In this document: one piece after another, positions 45,218 to 53,990 of the stretch
How positions within the stretch are numbered: the stretch's first letter is position 1
How the letters are laid out: the number at the start of each line of letters is the position of its first letter
Assembly: GCA_023436245.1 (NCBI GenBank)
Contig: JAEZJZ010000020.1
Span: 1 to 64,000, forward strand
From: Bacillota bacterium
GTDB taxonomy: Bacteria; Bacillota; UBA994; UBA5500
Direction of reading: 5' to 3'
DNA length: 64,000 nt
Position numbers and translations under genes: made by a program
Notes under the pieces: model-generated
Told to the model about the DNA's origin: nothing
Seen by the model: the letters and a program-made list of their open reading frames with translations, nothing else
Database searches by the model: none

Positions 45218-45910
45218 ATGAAAAAGGTTGGTTTGGTCGGTGGCATCGGCCCGGCATCAACTCTGGACTATTACCGTGGTATCATCGAAGGTTATCGCGC
45301 ACGAACAGGCGGCAATAATTATCCGTTCATCCTCATTGACAGCCTGAACTTGACAGAGATGTATGACTTGGTCGACAGCAAGCAGTGGCAGCCGTTTACC
45401 ACTAAGCTGGTTGACTCGATCAACTCCCTAGCCGCCGGGGGAGCGGAGTTCGCCGCCATGGCCGCTAATACCGCTCACATAGTCTTCGACGAAGTGCGCC
45501 GTCAGTCCCCCTTGCCGGTGCTCAGCATCGTGGAGGAGACCTGCAAGCGGGCAAAGGCGCAGGACTGCCATCGGGTGATCGTCTTCGGCACCGCCTTCAC
45601 CATGAGCAGCAATCTGTATACCGCCGCCTTCGCCAAATACGGCATCGAGGCCTTTGTCCCAACGGAGGCGGAGCAACAGGCGATTCACGGGATTATCTTC
45701 CCGCACTTGCAGGAGGGTATCGTCCTGCCAGAGGAAAAGCAGACGATGCTAGCCATCGCCCAGCGGATGATCGCCGATCACCAGTCCGACGGTTTGATCC
45801 TCGGCTGCACTGAACTGCCGCTGATCATTCAGCCCGGCGACCTGAACGTGCCCCTGCTGAACACGACGCAGATTCACATCGATGCCATAGTGGCGCATCT
45901 ACTCGCCTAG
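45218..45910 (+). CDS. Aspartate/glutamate racemase-family protein
   Basis: This 230-aa member of the PLP-independent Asp/Glu racemase family starts with KKVGLVGGIGPASTLDYY. The second catalytic Cys is present in LILGCTELPLI (about 195). The first is replaced: the motif reads MAANTAHIVF instead of xCNTAH, so a normal two-Cys racemase mechanism is unlikely. It could be a one-base racemase, or a lyase or isomerase relative. The ATG has GGAGGTG 7 nt upstream. It is divergent from the HxlR regulator, which may control it. Confidence 0.82.
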   Translation: MKKVGLVGGIGPASTLDYYRGIIEGYRARTGGNNYPFILIDSLNLTEMYDLVDSKQWQPFTTKLVDSINSLAAGGAEFAAMAANTAHIVFDEVRRQSPLPVLSIVEETCKRAKAQDCHRVIVFGTAFTMSSNLYTAAFAKYGIEAFVPTEAEQQAIHGIIFPHLQEGIVLPEEKQTMLAIAQRMIADHQSDGLILGCTELPLIIQPGDLNVPLLNTTQIHIDAIVAHLLA

Positions 45911-46028
45911 CCCAGAGAGCTTACCGGTTCAAGCATTGTCACCAAACCAGAAGCGACAACAAGCGTGCTGAATCTCGGACAAGACCCCCATGATTGCTAA
46001 TCACAATCTACGATGAAAGCTCAAGCCG

Positions 46029-46081
46029 GTCATCCTGAGCGCACGCGAAGGATCCAGATTCTTCGCTGCGCTCGGAATGAC
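46029..46081. repeat. GTCATCCTGAGCG repeat (family D), short copy
   Basis: The 53-bp unit starts GTCATCCTGAGCG and ends CGGAATGAC, sharing the ends of the longer element at 37657-37759 but with a different centre. Confidence 0.7.
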
Positions 46082-46086
46082 ACTGA

Positions 46087-46117
46087 ATGAGACGAAGGGT
46101 CTGGCCCTTCGTCTCAT
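46087..46117. terminator. Strong hairpin after the P-loop kinase and racemase genes
   Basis: A perfect 13-bp stem (ATGAGACGAAGGG / CCCTTCGTCTCAT) has a 5-nt loop. It lies between convergent genes and is built like the family A palindromes but with unrelated arms. Confidence 0.6.
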
Positions 46118-46141
46118 CCGACGGACTTTCTAGGAAAGGGG

Positions 46142-47101
46142 CTAGGCTTCCGGCAAGGTTTTGCCGGTGAGCGACCAATCATAGCTGCCGGTGACTTTCA
46201 CGCTCCGTTTGCCGTCCTTTAAACCAAACTCGAAGCCAATCGGGAATGAGAGCGCCTCGAACCGGTCGCCGCCCATCGGAATCAAGCGCATGTTGGACCA
46301 CCAGGACAACTGACAGTAGAGCACACCGGCTACCGCCTTGAAGGTAATGGCCCGCTCACTGCCCGGCTCCACCAGGTAGCGCCCAACATACCGTTCAGGG
46401 TCAATGGCGATAGCTTCCGGCTGCGCCTGGTAGGACAGGCCCAAGTACTCGGTCAAGCGCCGCAGATGACGTTCCCATGCTCCGTCAGACGTGACCAGCT
46501 TGATCTTGTTACCTTGATAGCGCTCGAACATCGCGTCGGAAATCGCTTGGTATTCATCCCACATGGCATAGATGCTCGCCTCACCTTGGTACTCGCGCTT
46601 GGCGAAGTAACCGAAGCTGGCCGGATCAAGAACCAGGCGCTGCCAGCTCTCGCCGCGCACTCGGAACGCTCGCTGCAATGTGGCCCTGACGTCGGCCTGC
46701 TGCAGGAACACCACAGTGGGATTCAGGCGAGACGTGATCGCCATCACCTGATCGTAGAACTCGCGGATGCGCTCGAGCGGATAATCCGCATCGAAGAAGT
46801 AACGAATGATGTTGGAGTAGAGACAGCCCTCCATGATGTACACCCGGCCCGACTGCTCAATCTCAGCAGTTAGCCTGGCCCATCTGGCGTACATGTCGGC
46901 CACATTTGCCGCCATGCCCTCGGCTGAATGCAGCGAGCCCGCCGTGAACTCGCCCTCCCGAATGGGGTGCCGCTCAACTTCCTCGTGCAACCAGAGGTGC
47001 GGTATGCCGTTGCCTTGGAACTGCCTGGCGAGCTGCTGAGCGGTCGTGGACTTGCCGGAGCCGCTCATTCCGGTGATCATGATCAACTTAGTGTCGCGCA
47101 T
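46142..47101 (-). CDS. P-loop kinase-like protein
   Basis: This is a 319-aa cytosolic protein with Walker A ITGMSGSGKSTTAQQL at residues about 9-24 and a nucleoside-kinase-like core (RVYIMEGCLYSNIIRYFF, then VVFLQQADVRATLQRAF). The C-terminal 100 residues form a separate beta-rich domain of unknown function. It resembles small-molecule or thymidylate-kinase-like ATPases, and the substrate is not evident. The start has GGGAGGG. The Asp/Glu racemase gene upstream is 109 bp away on the same strand. Confidence 0.65.
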   Translation of the reverse strand: MRDTKLIMITGMSGSGKSTTAQQLARQFQGNGIPHLWLHEEVERHPIREGEFTAGSLHSAEGMAANVADMYARWARLTAEIEQSGRVYIMEGCLYSNIIRYFFDADYPLERIREFYDQVMAITSRLNPTVVFLQQADVRATLQRAFRVRGESWQRLVLDPASFGYFAKREYQGEASIYAMWDEYQAISDAMFERYQGNKIKLVTSDGAWERHLRRLTEYLGLSYQAQPEAIAIDPERYVGRYLVEPGSERAITFKAVAGVLYCQLSWWSNMRLIPMGGDRFEALSFPIGFEFGLKDGKRSVKVTGSYDWSLTGKTLPEA

Positions 47102-47210
47102 GTATATCCCTCCCAGTCCTGCCTAGGGCCAGTATATTGGGCCCCACTGGGCTGAACAAGTGCCGTGTTTGGTTCAGAGCCATTCTCTGCTAGCGCGGTC
47201 ACCGGAGCGG

Positions 47211-47900
47211 CTACTCCATCGCCTGCAATGCCGCTTGCCGGGCGTGAAGGTAGCAGGTATCAAACAGCTGAATGGGGGCGTCGCCCTGCTTCACCAAGAG
47301 TCCGATTTCCGTGCACCCAAGGATGACCGCTTCCGCGCCTTGTCGCTGCAATCTCTCAATAATCTGCAGATACTGACGCTTGGACTCTGCCTTGATCTTC
47401 CCCAGACAGAGCTCTCCGTAGATTACGTCATGCACCAGTTGCCGATCGGCTTGGTCTGGAATGACCACCCTGAGGCCATGACTCTCCAGCCTACCACGAT
47501 AGAACTCCTGTTCCATGGTGAACCGCGTCCCCAGCAGGGCTACCGTGTTAACCCCAGCGTTTCGCAAGGCTCCTGCTGTCACATCAGCGATGTGCAGCAC
47601 GGGAATCTGCACGGCCTCTGCAATCTGGCGGACCACCTTATGCATTGTGTTGGTGCAGAGCACGATGAAGTCTGCCCCGGCCTGTTCCAATGCTGCTGCG
47701 GCCTGAGCCATCATCTCCCCACTGCGCTCCCATTCCCCTCGGGCCTGCAACATTTCCACCTCGTGAAAATCCACACTGTAGAGGATGCACTTCGCTGAGT
47801 GGAAGCCGCCCAGCACTTCCTTCACTGTCTCGTTGATCACCCGATAGTACTCCAGCGAACTCTCCCAGCTCATGCCACCGATTAGGCCGATGGTCTTCAT
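47211..47900 (-). CDS. Aspartate/glutamate racemase (YgeA-like)
   Basis: This 229-aa family member starts KTIGLIGGMSWESSLEYYR. The first catalytic region reads LCTNTMHKV and the second VILGCTEIGLLV, as in YgeA-type broad-specificity Asp/Glu racemases, where a Thr and a Cys face the substrate. The start has GGAGGAG. It differs clearly from the paralog at 45.2 kb, so this is not a recent duplication. Confidence 0.87.
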   Translation of the reverse strand: MKTIGLIGGMSWESSLEYYRVINETVKEVLGGFHSAKCILYSVDFHEVEMLQARGEWERSGEMMAQAAAALEQAGADFIVLCTNTMHKVVRQIAEAVQIPVLHIADVTAGALRNAGVNTVALLGTRFTMEQEFYRGRLESHGLRVVIPDQADRQLVHDVIYGELCLGKIKAESKRQYLQIIERLQRQGAEAVILGCTEIGLLVKQGDAPIQLFDTCYLHARQAALQAME

Positions 47901-48091
47901 AGTCGATCACTCCTCCAAACGCATTATGAAGAAACCCCTCGCATGACGAGGGCGACTCCCTCTCCACTCTGTGGACATGAGCTCAACGCCACCGATAGAA
48001 TTGAGTGCCGCGACCTCTTGCGATTACCCAAGTGATTACAGGCTGCCGAAATCCTGGCCACGCATATGCGCTGCAGCAATCTCCTTCTCGC

Positions 48092-48820
48092 CTACAGAAA
48101 CACCTCGTTCAATCGAATTGCCAGGTCTTCAAATACCGCCGACCGAATTGCATCGTCTTTGCCAATGACCAGCGTGCGGTCTATATCCCGCTCCGGAGAG
48201 AAGACATGTTGCATGATGCTCTTCCCCTGCGGATCAACAATCCAGTATTCCGAGACCCCGCTCTTCATGTACAGCTGTAACTTGGTAGCCATGTCCTTGC
48301 CTTTGCTAGTCGGAGACAGCACTTCCACGATCAAAGTGGGGAGTCCCTCATACTTACCGTCCGCATTCACCTTATCCTCGTCGCAGATGACCACGATGTC
48401 GGGCTGCACCACATTAGGATCCTCTTCAAACCTCGTGGCATAACCAAAGAGGCGCACGTCCAGCGGCGCCGTCAACGATCGGCAGGGCTTCCCTCTGAAG
48501 TAGGCATAAAAGTGTGCAGCTATCTCACTTACCACAACTTGATGGGTGAAACTCGGTGAGGTCAACAGGTAAACTACACCGTCAATCAGCTCGTAGCGCT
48601 GTTCGGACGACTCGACCAACAGCATGTACTCTTCGTAGTTGATCCGCCTGTTCTCTCGATAACAGCGCCCTTCTTCGCGAATGAGGCAGTAGGCCGGATC
48701 GCTGTACCTAACCAGCTTCGCTACACTCTTGCCATTCTTGAGAACAATTACATCTTCCTTCTGCACCAATGACAAGTACTTACCGAACGCATTCTGTAGA
48801 TCCGTGGCGCTGACGCGCAT
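48092..48820 (-). CDS. Phd/YefM-like antitoxin domain fused to Uma2 nuclease
   Basis: This is a 242-aa fusion. Residues 1-45 (VSATDLQNAFGKYLSLVQKEDVIVLKNGKSVAKLV) match a Phd/YefM antitoxin. Residues 70-240 are a Uma2 (DUF820) PD-(D/E)xK nuclease-like domain with the presumed catalytic residues intact: QPDIVVICD, LIVEVLSP and KLQLY. Uma2 proteins are usually expanded in cyanobacteria and some Bacillota, and their targets are unclear. The ATG has GAGGGGGTGG. Its promoter carries a TTAGCTAA palindrome, with a second copy just upstream, probably bound by the N-terminal domain. Confidence 0.8.
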   Translation of the reverse strand: MRVSATDLQNAFGKYLSLVQKEDVIVLKNGKSVAKLVRYSDPAYCLIREEGRCYRENRRINYEEYMLLVESSEQRYELIDGVVYLLTSPSFTHQVVVSEIAAHFYAYFRGKPCRSLTAPLDVRLFGYATRFEEDPNVVQPDIVVICDEDKVNADGKYEGLPTLIVEVLSPTSKGKDMATKLQLYMKSGVSEYWIVDPQGKSIMQHVFSPERDIDRTLVIGKDDAIRSAVFEDLAIRLNEVFL

Positions 48821-48849
48821 ACCGCCACCCCCTCGGTAGATTTGCTATA

Positions 48850-48894
48850 ATTATATGGTATATTAGCTAATAGAACAACGCCTATCTTAGCTAA
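48850..48894 (-). promoter_or_regulatory. Promoter with twin TTAGCTAA operators
   Basis: On the minus strand, TTGTTC (48878-48873), a 17-bp spacer and TATAAT (48855-48850) make a strong promoter. A perfect 12-bp palindrome TATTAGCTAATA (48861-48872) fills the spacer. A second TTAGCTAA (48887-48894) lies 24 bp away centre to centre, two helical turns plus. Confidence 0.75.
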
Positions 48895-49158
48895 ACCTGG
48901 CGATCACCTCGCCAGGAGTTCTCCGCACAACGCGCTCCTCCGGTCACACTAACTGACTATTGCTCTGAAGCCGGTGACTGGTCTCGCGGGGGACAAGATG
49001 TCTCCTACGGCTGGGAATATCTATGATACAATAGCAGCAAGAACTGCGGAGAGCTAATGACCATGTGGATCTGTAACGCCAAGTCAGCGGAATGACTGAA
49101 GCCCCGAACCCGGGTCTTCGGTCAGCGCTTTCTTGGCACTAAGGTGAGGTGTGAAACG
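48895..49158 (+). other. Leader region with stacked hairpin
   Basis: No gene is present. A nested structure precedes the lipoprotein gene: GCCAAG (49078-49083) pairs with CTTGGC (49132-49137), and inside it TGACTGAAG pairs with CTTCGGTCA (49093-49124), topped by CCCG/CGGG. It does not match a riboswitch class I know. A TACAAT at 49027 could be the -10. Confidence 0.4.
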
Positions 49159-50805
49159 TTGCGAAAGAGGCACTGTTGGCTAGCCCTATCGTTGGCTCTG
49201 CTGTTGACAGCAACCCTGTCCGGTTGCAGCAAGTCAGAAGCCGGGCTTACCCCCACGGCAATGCGACAAGACTTCGAGTTCATAGCCCAGAAGATCGAGG
49301 ATGTACATCCGATTGGGGCAACAGGCCTGACGAGCGGGCTGCATCAGGCAATCTATGACGGTCGGACACGCTTGGCGATAGAGCAGCCGACATTCGCTGA
49401 CTACTTCTGGGCGGTATCCAACCTGTTGAGCGCCCTGGACGACCGGCAAAGCCATCTGATCTGGCCAATCGCGGACAAGGCCCTGGATTTGCCGCTCTAT
49501 TGGTGCGCAGATGGCCTATATGTCATCAGTGCGGCCGACAAGCTGGAACCCGGGGACCGGGTACTGTCCATGGGCGGCCAGAGTACTGCGAACTATGAGC
49601 CACTGAGCATGGTAGCCCCCTACCTGTCTGCAGCAGATGGGCATGAGATCGGGAGAGTGTTGACCAGCCAACATGTGCTGCAAGGCTTGAGCTTGGTCGG
49701 AGTGGACGGCCTGGTCAATGTGGAGATCCAACGGGGAGATCAGAAGCAGAGTCTCCGACTGACCTTTGCCAAAGAGTATCAGCCACCGCAGGCTGATTTG
49801 ACGCAAGAGGACTCTAGCTGGAGTCTGGAGCCAGAGAACTCGCTCGGGATTTTCTGCCTGAATGAGCTGGGCGCCGGGGCTTCACTTCAGCAACAACTGC
49901 GTGAATTCTTCGCGGCAGTCCAGGTTCAGAACCTGCAAAGCGTGGTGCTGGATTTGCGCCATACGCGAGGCAGCGACTGGCAGACAGCGCAGGAGTTGCT
50001 GCGCTATCTGGATGTGGAAAGCTACGAAGACTACGGCGAAAGCGTGCGATCTCCCGGACAGACGGAGATGCAGACCAGGCAGCCCCAACGGATTAGCAAC
50101 GACGCGTACCGTGATATTGCGTTTCATGGTCAGACCTATGTGCTAGTAGCTGGCTCTACCTCTGAAAGCGCCTGCCGTCTGGCGGCTCTGTTGTGCCAGA
50201 ATCGGCTGGCGCAGTTGGTCGGACAGAGCGTCGGGAGAGCCGCTGTCCGCTACGGCAAGGCAGAGCAGTTCACCCTACCGGCGTCGAAGCTACGGTTCAC
50301 CATCTCCAGCACCGAGTTCCTGCCCCCGGGAGGAGGCAGCGCTGGCACAGTGTTCAGTTCTGGGGGGCCGGCATTTGTCTCTTTGGCCAATATCCTGGCC
50401 GGGGCGGATGTTGAACTGCGGATGGCGAGGGTGATGGCTGAATGGGGCGAACGATTATATCAAGCGCCAGAAGCTACCCCACTTGTTTCACTGGAGGGCA
50501 AGACGTTGGAGCAGGCGGCACGCGAGTGGCTGGAAGCCTGTTTCTTGCCCTTGAAGTCGGAAACAGTATCACCCAGGCTACGGTTGGCGGACTTCTCCAT
50601 TCAGTGGGCAAAACAGGAAGACCCCATGCATGGTCATGATAACGTCGTCTGGGTTCAGTATTCGCTGAAGCCGGCCTATCCCGAGTTTTACTTAGCAGCT
50701 GGCAACGGAATCTGGGACGGTGCCTGGCTCAAGAATGAGGAACGCTTCCTGGTTTTCAAGTCGGACGGCGAGCTCTATCGCGTGGATGCAGTTACTGGGT
50801 TGTGA
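49159..50805 (+). CDS. Lipoprotein of the S41 (C-terminal processing) peptidase fold
   Basis: This 548-aa lipoprotein has signal LALSLALLLTATLSGC with lipobox Cys near residue 23. The middle domain (DLRHTRGSDWQTAQELL, then YVLVAGSTSESACRLAALL) follows the S41 peptidase layout, with Ser in STSESA where the nucleophile belongs. A PDZ-like part precedes it (LEPGDRVLSMGGQS). The catalytic Lys position (QSVGRAAVRYGKAEQF) is not convincing, so it may be a degenerate member. The start was set at TTG 49159, 7 nt after GAGGTG; the open frame begins 5 codons earlier. Confidence 0.65.
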   Translation: MRKRHCWLALSLALLLTATLSGCSKSEAGLTPTAMRQDFEFIAQKIEDVHPIGATGLTSGLHQAIYDGRTRLAIEQPTFADYFWAVSNLLSALDDRQSHLIWPIADKALDLPLYWCADGLYVISAADKLEPGDRVLSMGGQSTANYEPLSMVAPYLSAADGHEIGRVLTSQHVLQGLSLVGVDGLVNVEIQRGDQKQSLRLTFAKEYQPPQADLTQEDSSWSLEPENSLGIFCLNELGAGASLQQQLREFFAAVQVQNLQSVVLDLRHTRGSDWQTAQELLRYLDVESYEDYGESVRSPGQTEMQTRQPQRISNDAYRDIAFHGQTYVLVAGSTSESACRLAALLCQNRLAQLVGQSVGRAAVRYGKAEQFTLPASKLRFTISSTEFLPPGGGSAGTVFSSGGPAFVSLANILAGADVELRMARVMAEWGERLYQAPEATPLVSLEGKTLEQAAREWLEACFLPLKSETVSPRLRLADFSIQWAKQEDPMHGHDNVVWVQYSLKPAYPEFYLAAGNGIWDGAWLKNEERFLVFKSDGELYRVDAVTGL

Positions 50806-50868
50806 CTCTGGGCTTCGCATGGCAGCACCAATTGCGCAGGGGCTGTCGCAAAAAGCCTGCCGGTATGC

Positions 50869-50941
50869 GGGCGCCATTCATGGCGCCCCTACGGGCGACG
50901 CATACCCCGGTCACTCCGTAGGGGTCGCATGCATGCGACCC
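50869..50941. repeat. CATGCATG palindromes (family C), copy 3
   Basis: GGGCGCCATTCATGGCGCCC (50869-50888) is followed by CTACGGGCGA. A perfect GGGTCGCATGCATGCGACCC (50922-50941), identical to 44582-44601, ends the element. Confidence 0.8.
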
Positions 50942-50983
50942 GCTGGTGCATCGCAGCCTATGGATAGCATGTGTTCACCCAAA

Positions 50984-51017
50984 CGCAAGGGAGACGACAA
51001 CCGTCGTCTCCCTTGCG
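50984..51017. terminator. Terminator hairpin between convergent genes
   Basis: A perfect 15-bp stem (CGCAAGGGAGACGAC with its complement) has a 4-nt loop. It separates the S41-like lipoprotein gene and the SLH fragment. Confidence 0.7.
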
Positions 51018-51073
51018 CTATTCATGGGGCGCTATTGCGACATCCCCTCGTCATGGAGATGCCACTTTCCCTG

Positions 51074-52279
51074 CTAAATCAGCCCTGAGCGTCTCAGCAG
51101 ACGCTGCACGATTGCCGCTGTCTCCGCCTTGGTGACGCAATCCTTGGGGGCAATCGTCTGACCCGGTCTGCCGCCGATGATACCAGTCTTCAAGCAGGCT
51201 GCCACCACATTTCTGGCCCAAGCCCCCACCTTCTGACCATCCGCATAGGTAGCGAGAATGGTCTCGGTCTCTCCTGTTGCTAGATCATGCGGCAACCCAG
51301 TCAGCTTCATGACGGCGACCACGATGGACATCGCCTCTTCCCTGGTCAACAGCCGCTCCGGTCCAAACAGGTTCCCAGGGAACCCTCCCATGATGCCGCG
51401 CTCGTATGCCGTGAGCATGTAGCCAAAGTACTCTTCATCCGCCAGTACATCGAGGAACGGGCTTGCCCCGCTCGCGGGGGCCAGTCCAAGCGCCTTGACG
51501 ATCGTGGCCGCAAACTCGGCGCGGGTGATCGGGCGATTGGCACCGAAGCTATCGGCACTGTCTCCGGTCATCACCAGACGCGAACCCATGTCGCTGACTG
51601 CGCTCTTGGCCCAGTGCCGAGCCACGTCCGCAAACTCCACCTGGTTCCAGATCAGGCTGTAGGTGCTGTTGGTCAGGCTGTTCACTTCCGCATAGTATTT
51701 GCCATCGATTATCGTCACCCTAGTTGGAACGTGCAGGAGCGTCCCGTCTGACTGCAATACTGCTGCCGTCGTCACTTTGCTGGGATCCACGCCCTGAGGA
51801 ATCGCGATGCTCCGTTCCACATAAGCGTTGAACCGACTGACCGAGACAGTCTGATCCCCATAGGTGCAGATGATGGAGAAATCCACCGGCGGCACTATCA
51901 ACAGGTAATTGCCCTGCTTAGCGGCGTCCTCCACCAACGCAACTCTCTCCGCAGGCGATTGCGCAATTTGCACCTGCACGCTGATATCCTGCAGACTGAC
52001 GTTCTCACCCAGTTGAGTTCCAATTTCATCGATGTTGATCTGCACAGCTGGCAAAGTGTAGGTTGCCCGGTCTGTGACCACCTGCAGTGTCGCTGCTCTG
52101 GATTCCATGTTCTTGACCGTTGCACCGGTCAACTGACCCACAACAACATCAGATCCGCCGGTGACAGGCAGGGTAACCATCGCGTTATCTCCCACAGCCT
52201 GCAGCTTGGCTCCCACCTTGGCATCATCCACTGTCACCGTGGTGACGGATAAGCCACCCACTTGCATCGTCAGAGATCT
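51074..52279 (-). pseudogene. C-terminal part of an SLH-domain surface protein
   Basis: About 400 residues of an S-layer-type protein lack any signal peptide or start with a ribosome site. The first 230 residues (SLTMQVGGLSVTTVTVDD, INIDEIGTQLGENVSLQDI, YAEVNSLTNSTYSLIWN) are a module that precedes SLH domains in Bacillota surface proteins. Three SLH repeats follow (FADVARHWAKSAVSDM; FLDVLADEEYFGYMLTAYERGIMGG; the ADGQKVGAWARNVV region). The gene is cut at about 52275, where an opposite-strand DUF1848 fragment begins. It is probably silent unless read as part of a chimera. Confidence 0.75.
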
Positions 52280-52610
52280 GTCTGAAACAGCAGCTCGGCA
52301 CAACATGCGCATCCAGAGCTGTGCCGAAACCATCGACCTGACGCCCTACGGGGTAGCCCCGGGGAAGTGCATCGATGGCCACTACTTGAAGCGAACCTTC
52401 GGCATTGATGTGAGTGACCGGAAAGACCGCAACCAACGGGCCGAGTGCGGCTGCGTGGCGAGCAAGGATATTGGCATGTACGATACCTGCCTGCACGGCT
52501 GCAGTTACTGCTACGCCGGCACGCTGGCAGCCGGAGAGCGCAACCAGTTGCGGCACCGTGCGGACTCGCCCTCCCTGCTGGGCCGCTACGAGGCCGAGAG
52601 GCCTCGGTAG
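52278..52610 (+). pseudogene. C-terminal part of a DUF1848 protein
   Basis: Plus-strand codons read LSETAARHNMRIQSCAETIDL, then CGCVASKDIGMY and CLHGCSYCYA before a stop at 52610. This is the C-terminal signature of DUF1848 proteins, including the radical-SAM-like CxxxCxxC. The N-terminal two thirds are absent and the sequence upstream is the antisense of the SLH gene, so the fragment marks a recombination junction near 52275. Confidence 0.75.
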
Positions 52611-52837
52611 CAGACGGCTAGCTATCCAAGTGGCAAGTCACGCCGTGTTCCAGCGTTGCCTATTACAGCGGGGGCACTGAAGAGAACAGTTGACCTGAAA
52701 CCAATGCCCCGCGGCCACCGTATTAGGCCCTATAAGCAGAGCGAGAGAGATTGCCGTTGCCAAGGGCTCAAACTCGCCGGGCAGACGGCCTTTCCTGAGA
52801 CTGCCACATACTGGAGAGAGACTTGGAGGAGTCAACT

Positions 52838-53338
52838 ATGAACAAGCGAGTTCTGTTAATTGTCTGTGTGGTGTTGTTTGTGATAGTTGGGGGCATTGTT
52901 GCTCTAGCGACCTTGGGTGACCGCGACAACGAGCCGAGTGAGGGCAGCTCCTCCTCTTCTGTCAACCCAGCCATCTACGTTGGCTCATTCTTGCCGATCA
53001 TCATTGCGATTTCGCAGATGCAGCGGCCAGAGTATCCGGCAGAGCAGGTCTTCTACCAACTGCGCCATGCGAAACCGGACAAAAGAGAGAAGCTAGTTGC
53101 CCTTTATCTTAGCCAACGCTTCCGAAGCGGCAATAAGTTGAGCAGCGTGCTGCGACTTGAGGGTGTGGCGCCTCTCCGACAGGCGAAGAGCGACCCGAAC
53201 GACCCGACCCGCGTCTCTGTTCGGTTGAAGGATGAGACCGAGTACACCTGCCGTGTGGCAGTTCGCGACAAGCAGGTGGACGGTAGTGGGTACGGCAAGT
53301 GGGTGATCGACGATATCAGCGGACCCGGGCTTGGCTAA
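52838..53338 (+). CDS. Uncharacterised membrane-anchored protein
   Basis: This 166-aa protein has an N-terminal membrane helix (RVLLIVCVVLFVIVGGIVAL), a Ser-rich linker (EGSSSSSVNP) and a soluble domain (AEQVFYQLRHAKPDKREKLVALYLSQRF, then VSVRLKDETEYTCRVAV). The orientation suggests that the soluble part is outside the cell. I do not recognise a family. The ATG at 52838 follows GGAGGAG at 7-nt spacing. The small lipoprotein gene is 116 bp downstream. Confidence 0.65.
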   Translation: MNKRVLLIVCVVLFVIVGGIVALATLGDRDNEPSEGSSSSSVNPAIYVGSFLPIIIAISQMQRPEYPAEQVFYQLRHAKPDKREKLVALYLSQRFRSGNKLSSVLRLEGVAPLRQAKSDPNDPTRVSVRLKDETEYTCRVAVRDKQVDGSGYGKWVIDDISGPGLG

Positions 53339-53454
53339 GCCGGCGGCTGGAGTGGTGCCACGGTCACAGAAGTAGACGATAGTTTCAAGCAGAAATGCAT
53401 CACCCAGTCAACCGAGCGTCTATCGGCGGAATCTCAGCTTGGGGAGGTGAAGCA

Positions 53455-53850
53455 TTGAGAACCACACGGGTTCTCCTGGTGATCATGTTGGCTGGCCTGC
53501 TGCTGGCAGGCTGCGCTCAAGAGGGGCGCGTTTCGGTCCGCCTGTCAGCAGGCGCGGAGGTCACCATATCCGCCAGCTACCCTCGCCATTTCGAAACGAG
53601 GGTGCAGGGCTTGGTGCTAGAACAAGGCGAAACCGTCAGCGTCAGCTACCAACTGCAGGTCGATTCCGGAACACTGGAACTATTCATTGATGACCCGGAC
53701 GAGAACGAGATCTGGCAGCAGTGCTTCACAGAGGATACACAGGATGTCTTCACGTTCACCGCTCAGGTGGACGGGTGCTATCTGGTGAGGATAGACCAGG
53801 AAGAAGCCAGTGGAAGCTATGAGTTGGTCTGCAAGAACGCTGGGTCTTGA
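53455..53850 (+). CDS. Small lipoprotein
   Basis: This 131-aa protein starts from TTG with GGAGGTG 5 nt upstream. The signal LLVIMLAGLLLAGC has a classical lipobox. The mature part (VSVRLSAGAEVTISASYPRHFETRV, then GTLELFIDDPDENEIWQQCF and GCYLVRIDQEEASGSYEL) looks like a beta-sandwich similar to pre-peptidase C-terminal domains. No function can be assigned. A good terminator follows the gene. Confidence 0.7.
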   Translation: MRTTRVLLVIMLAGLLLAGCAQEGRVSVRLSAGAEVTISASYPRHFETRVQGLVLEQGETVSVSYQLQVDSGTLELFIDDPDENEIWQQCFTEDTQDVFTFTAQVDGCYLVRIDQEEASGSYELVCKNAGS

Positions 53851-53871
53851 CCCATCAAACCATTCTCCTCG

Positions 53872-53907
53872 CAGGGCCCTGTGGCTGCTCCCAGCCACGG
53901 GGCCCTG
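53872..53907 (+). terminator. Terminator of the small lipoprotein gene
   Basis: CAGGGCCC-T-GTGGCTG pairs with CAGCCAC-G-GGGCCCTG around a 4-nt loop, followed by TTCTTCTCT. Confidence 0.75.
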
Positions 53908-53990
53908 TTCTTCTCTAGCCATGTCCAGCGCGAGGTCATTGACCGGGTATAGGGTGATAGTTCCGGAACATCTATTACCGGAGGTGCTGA

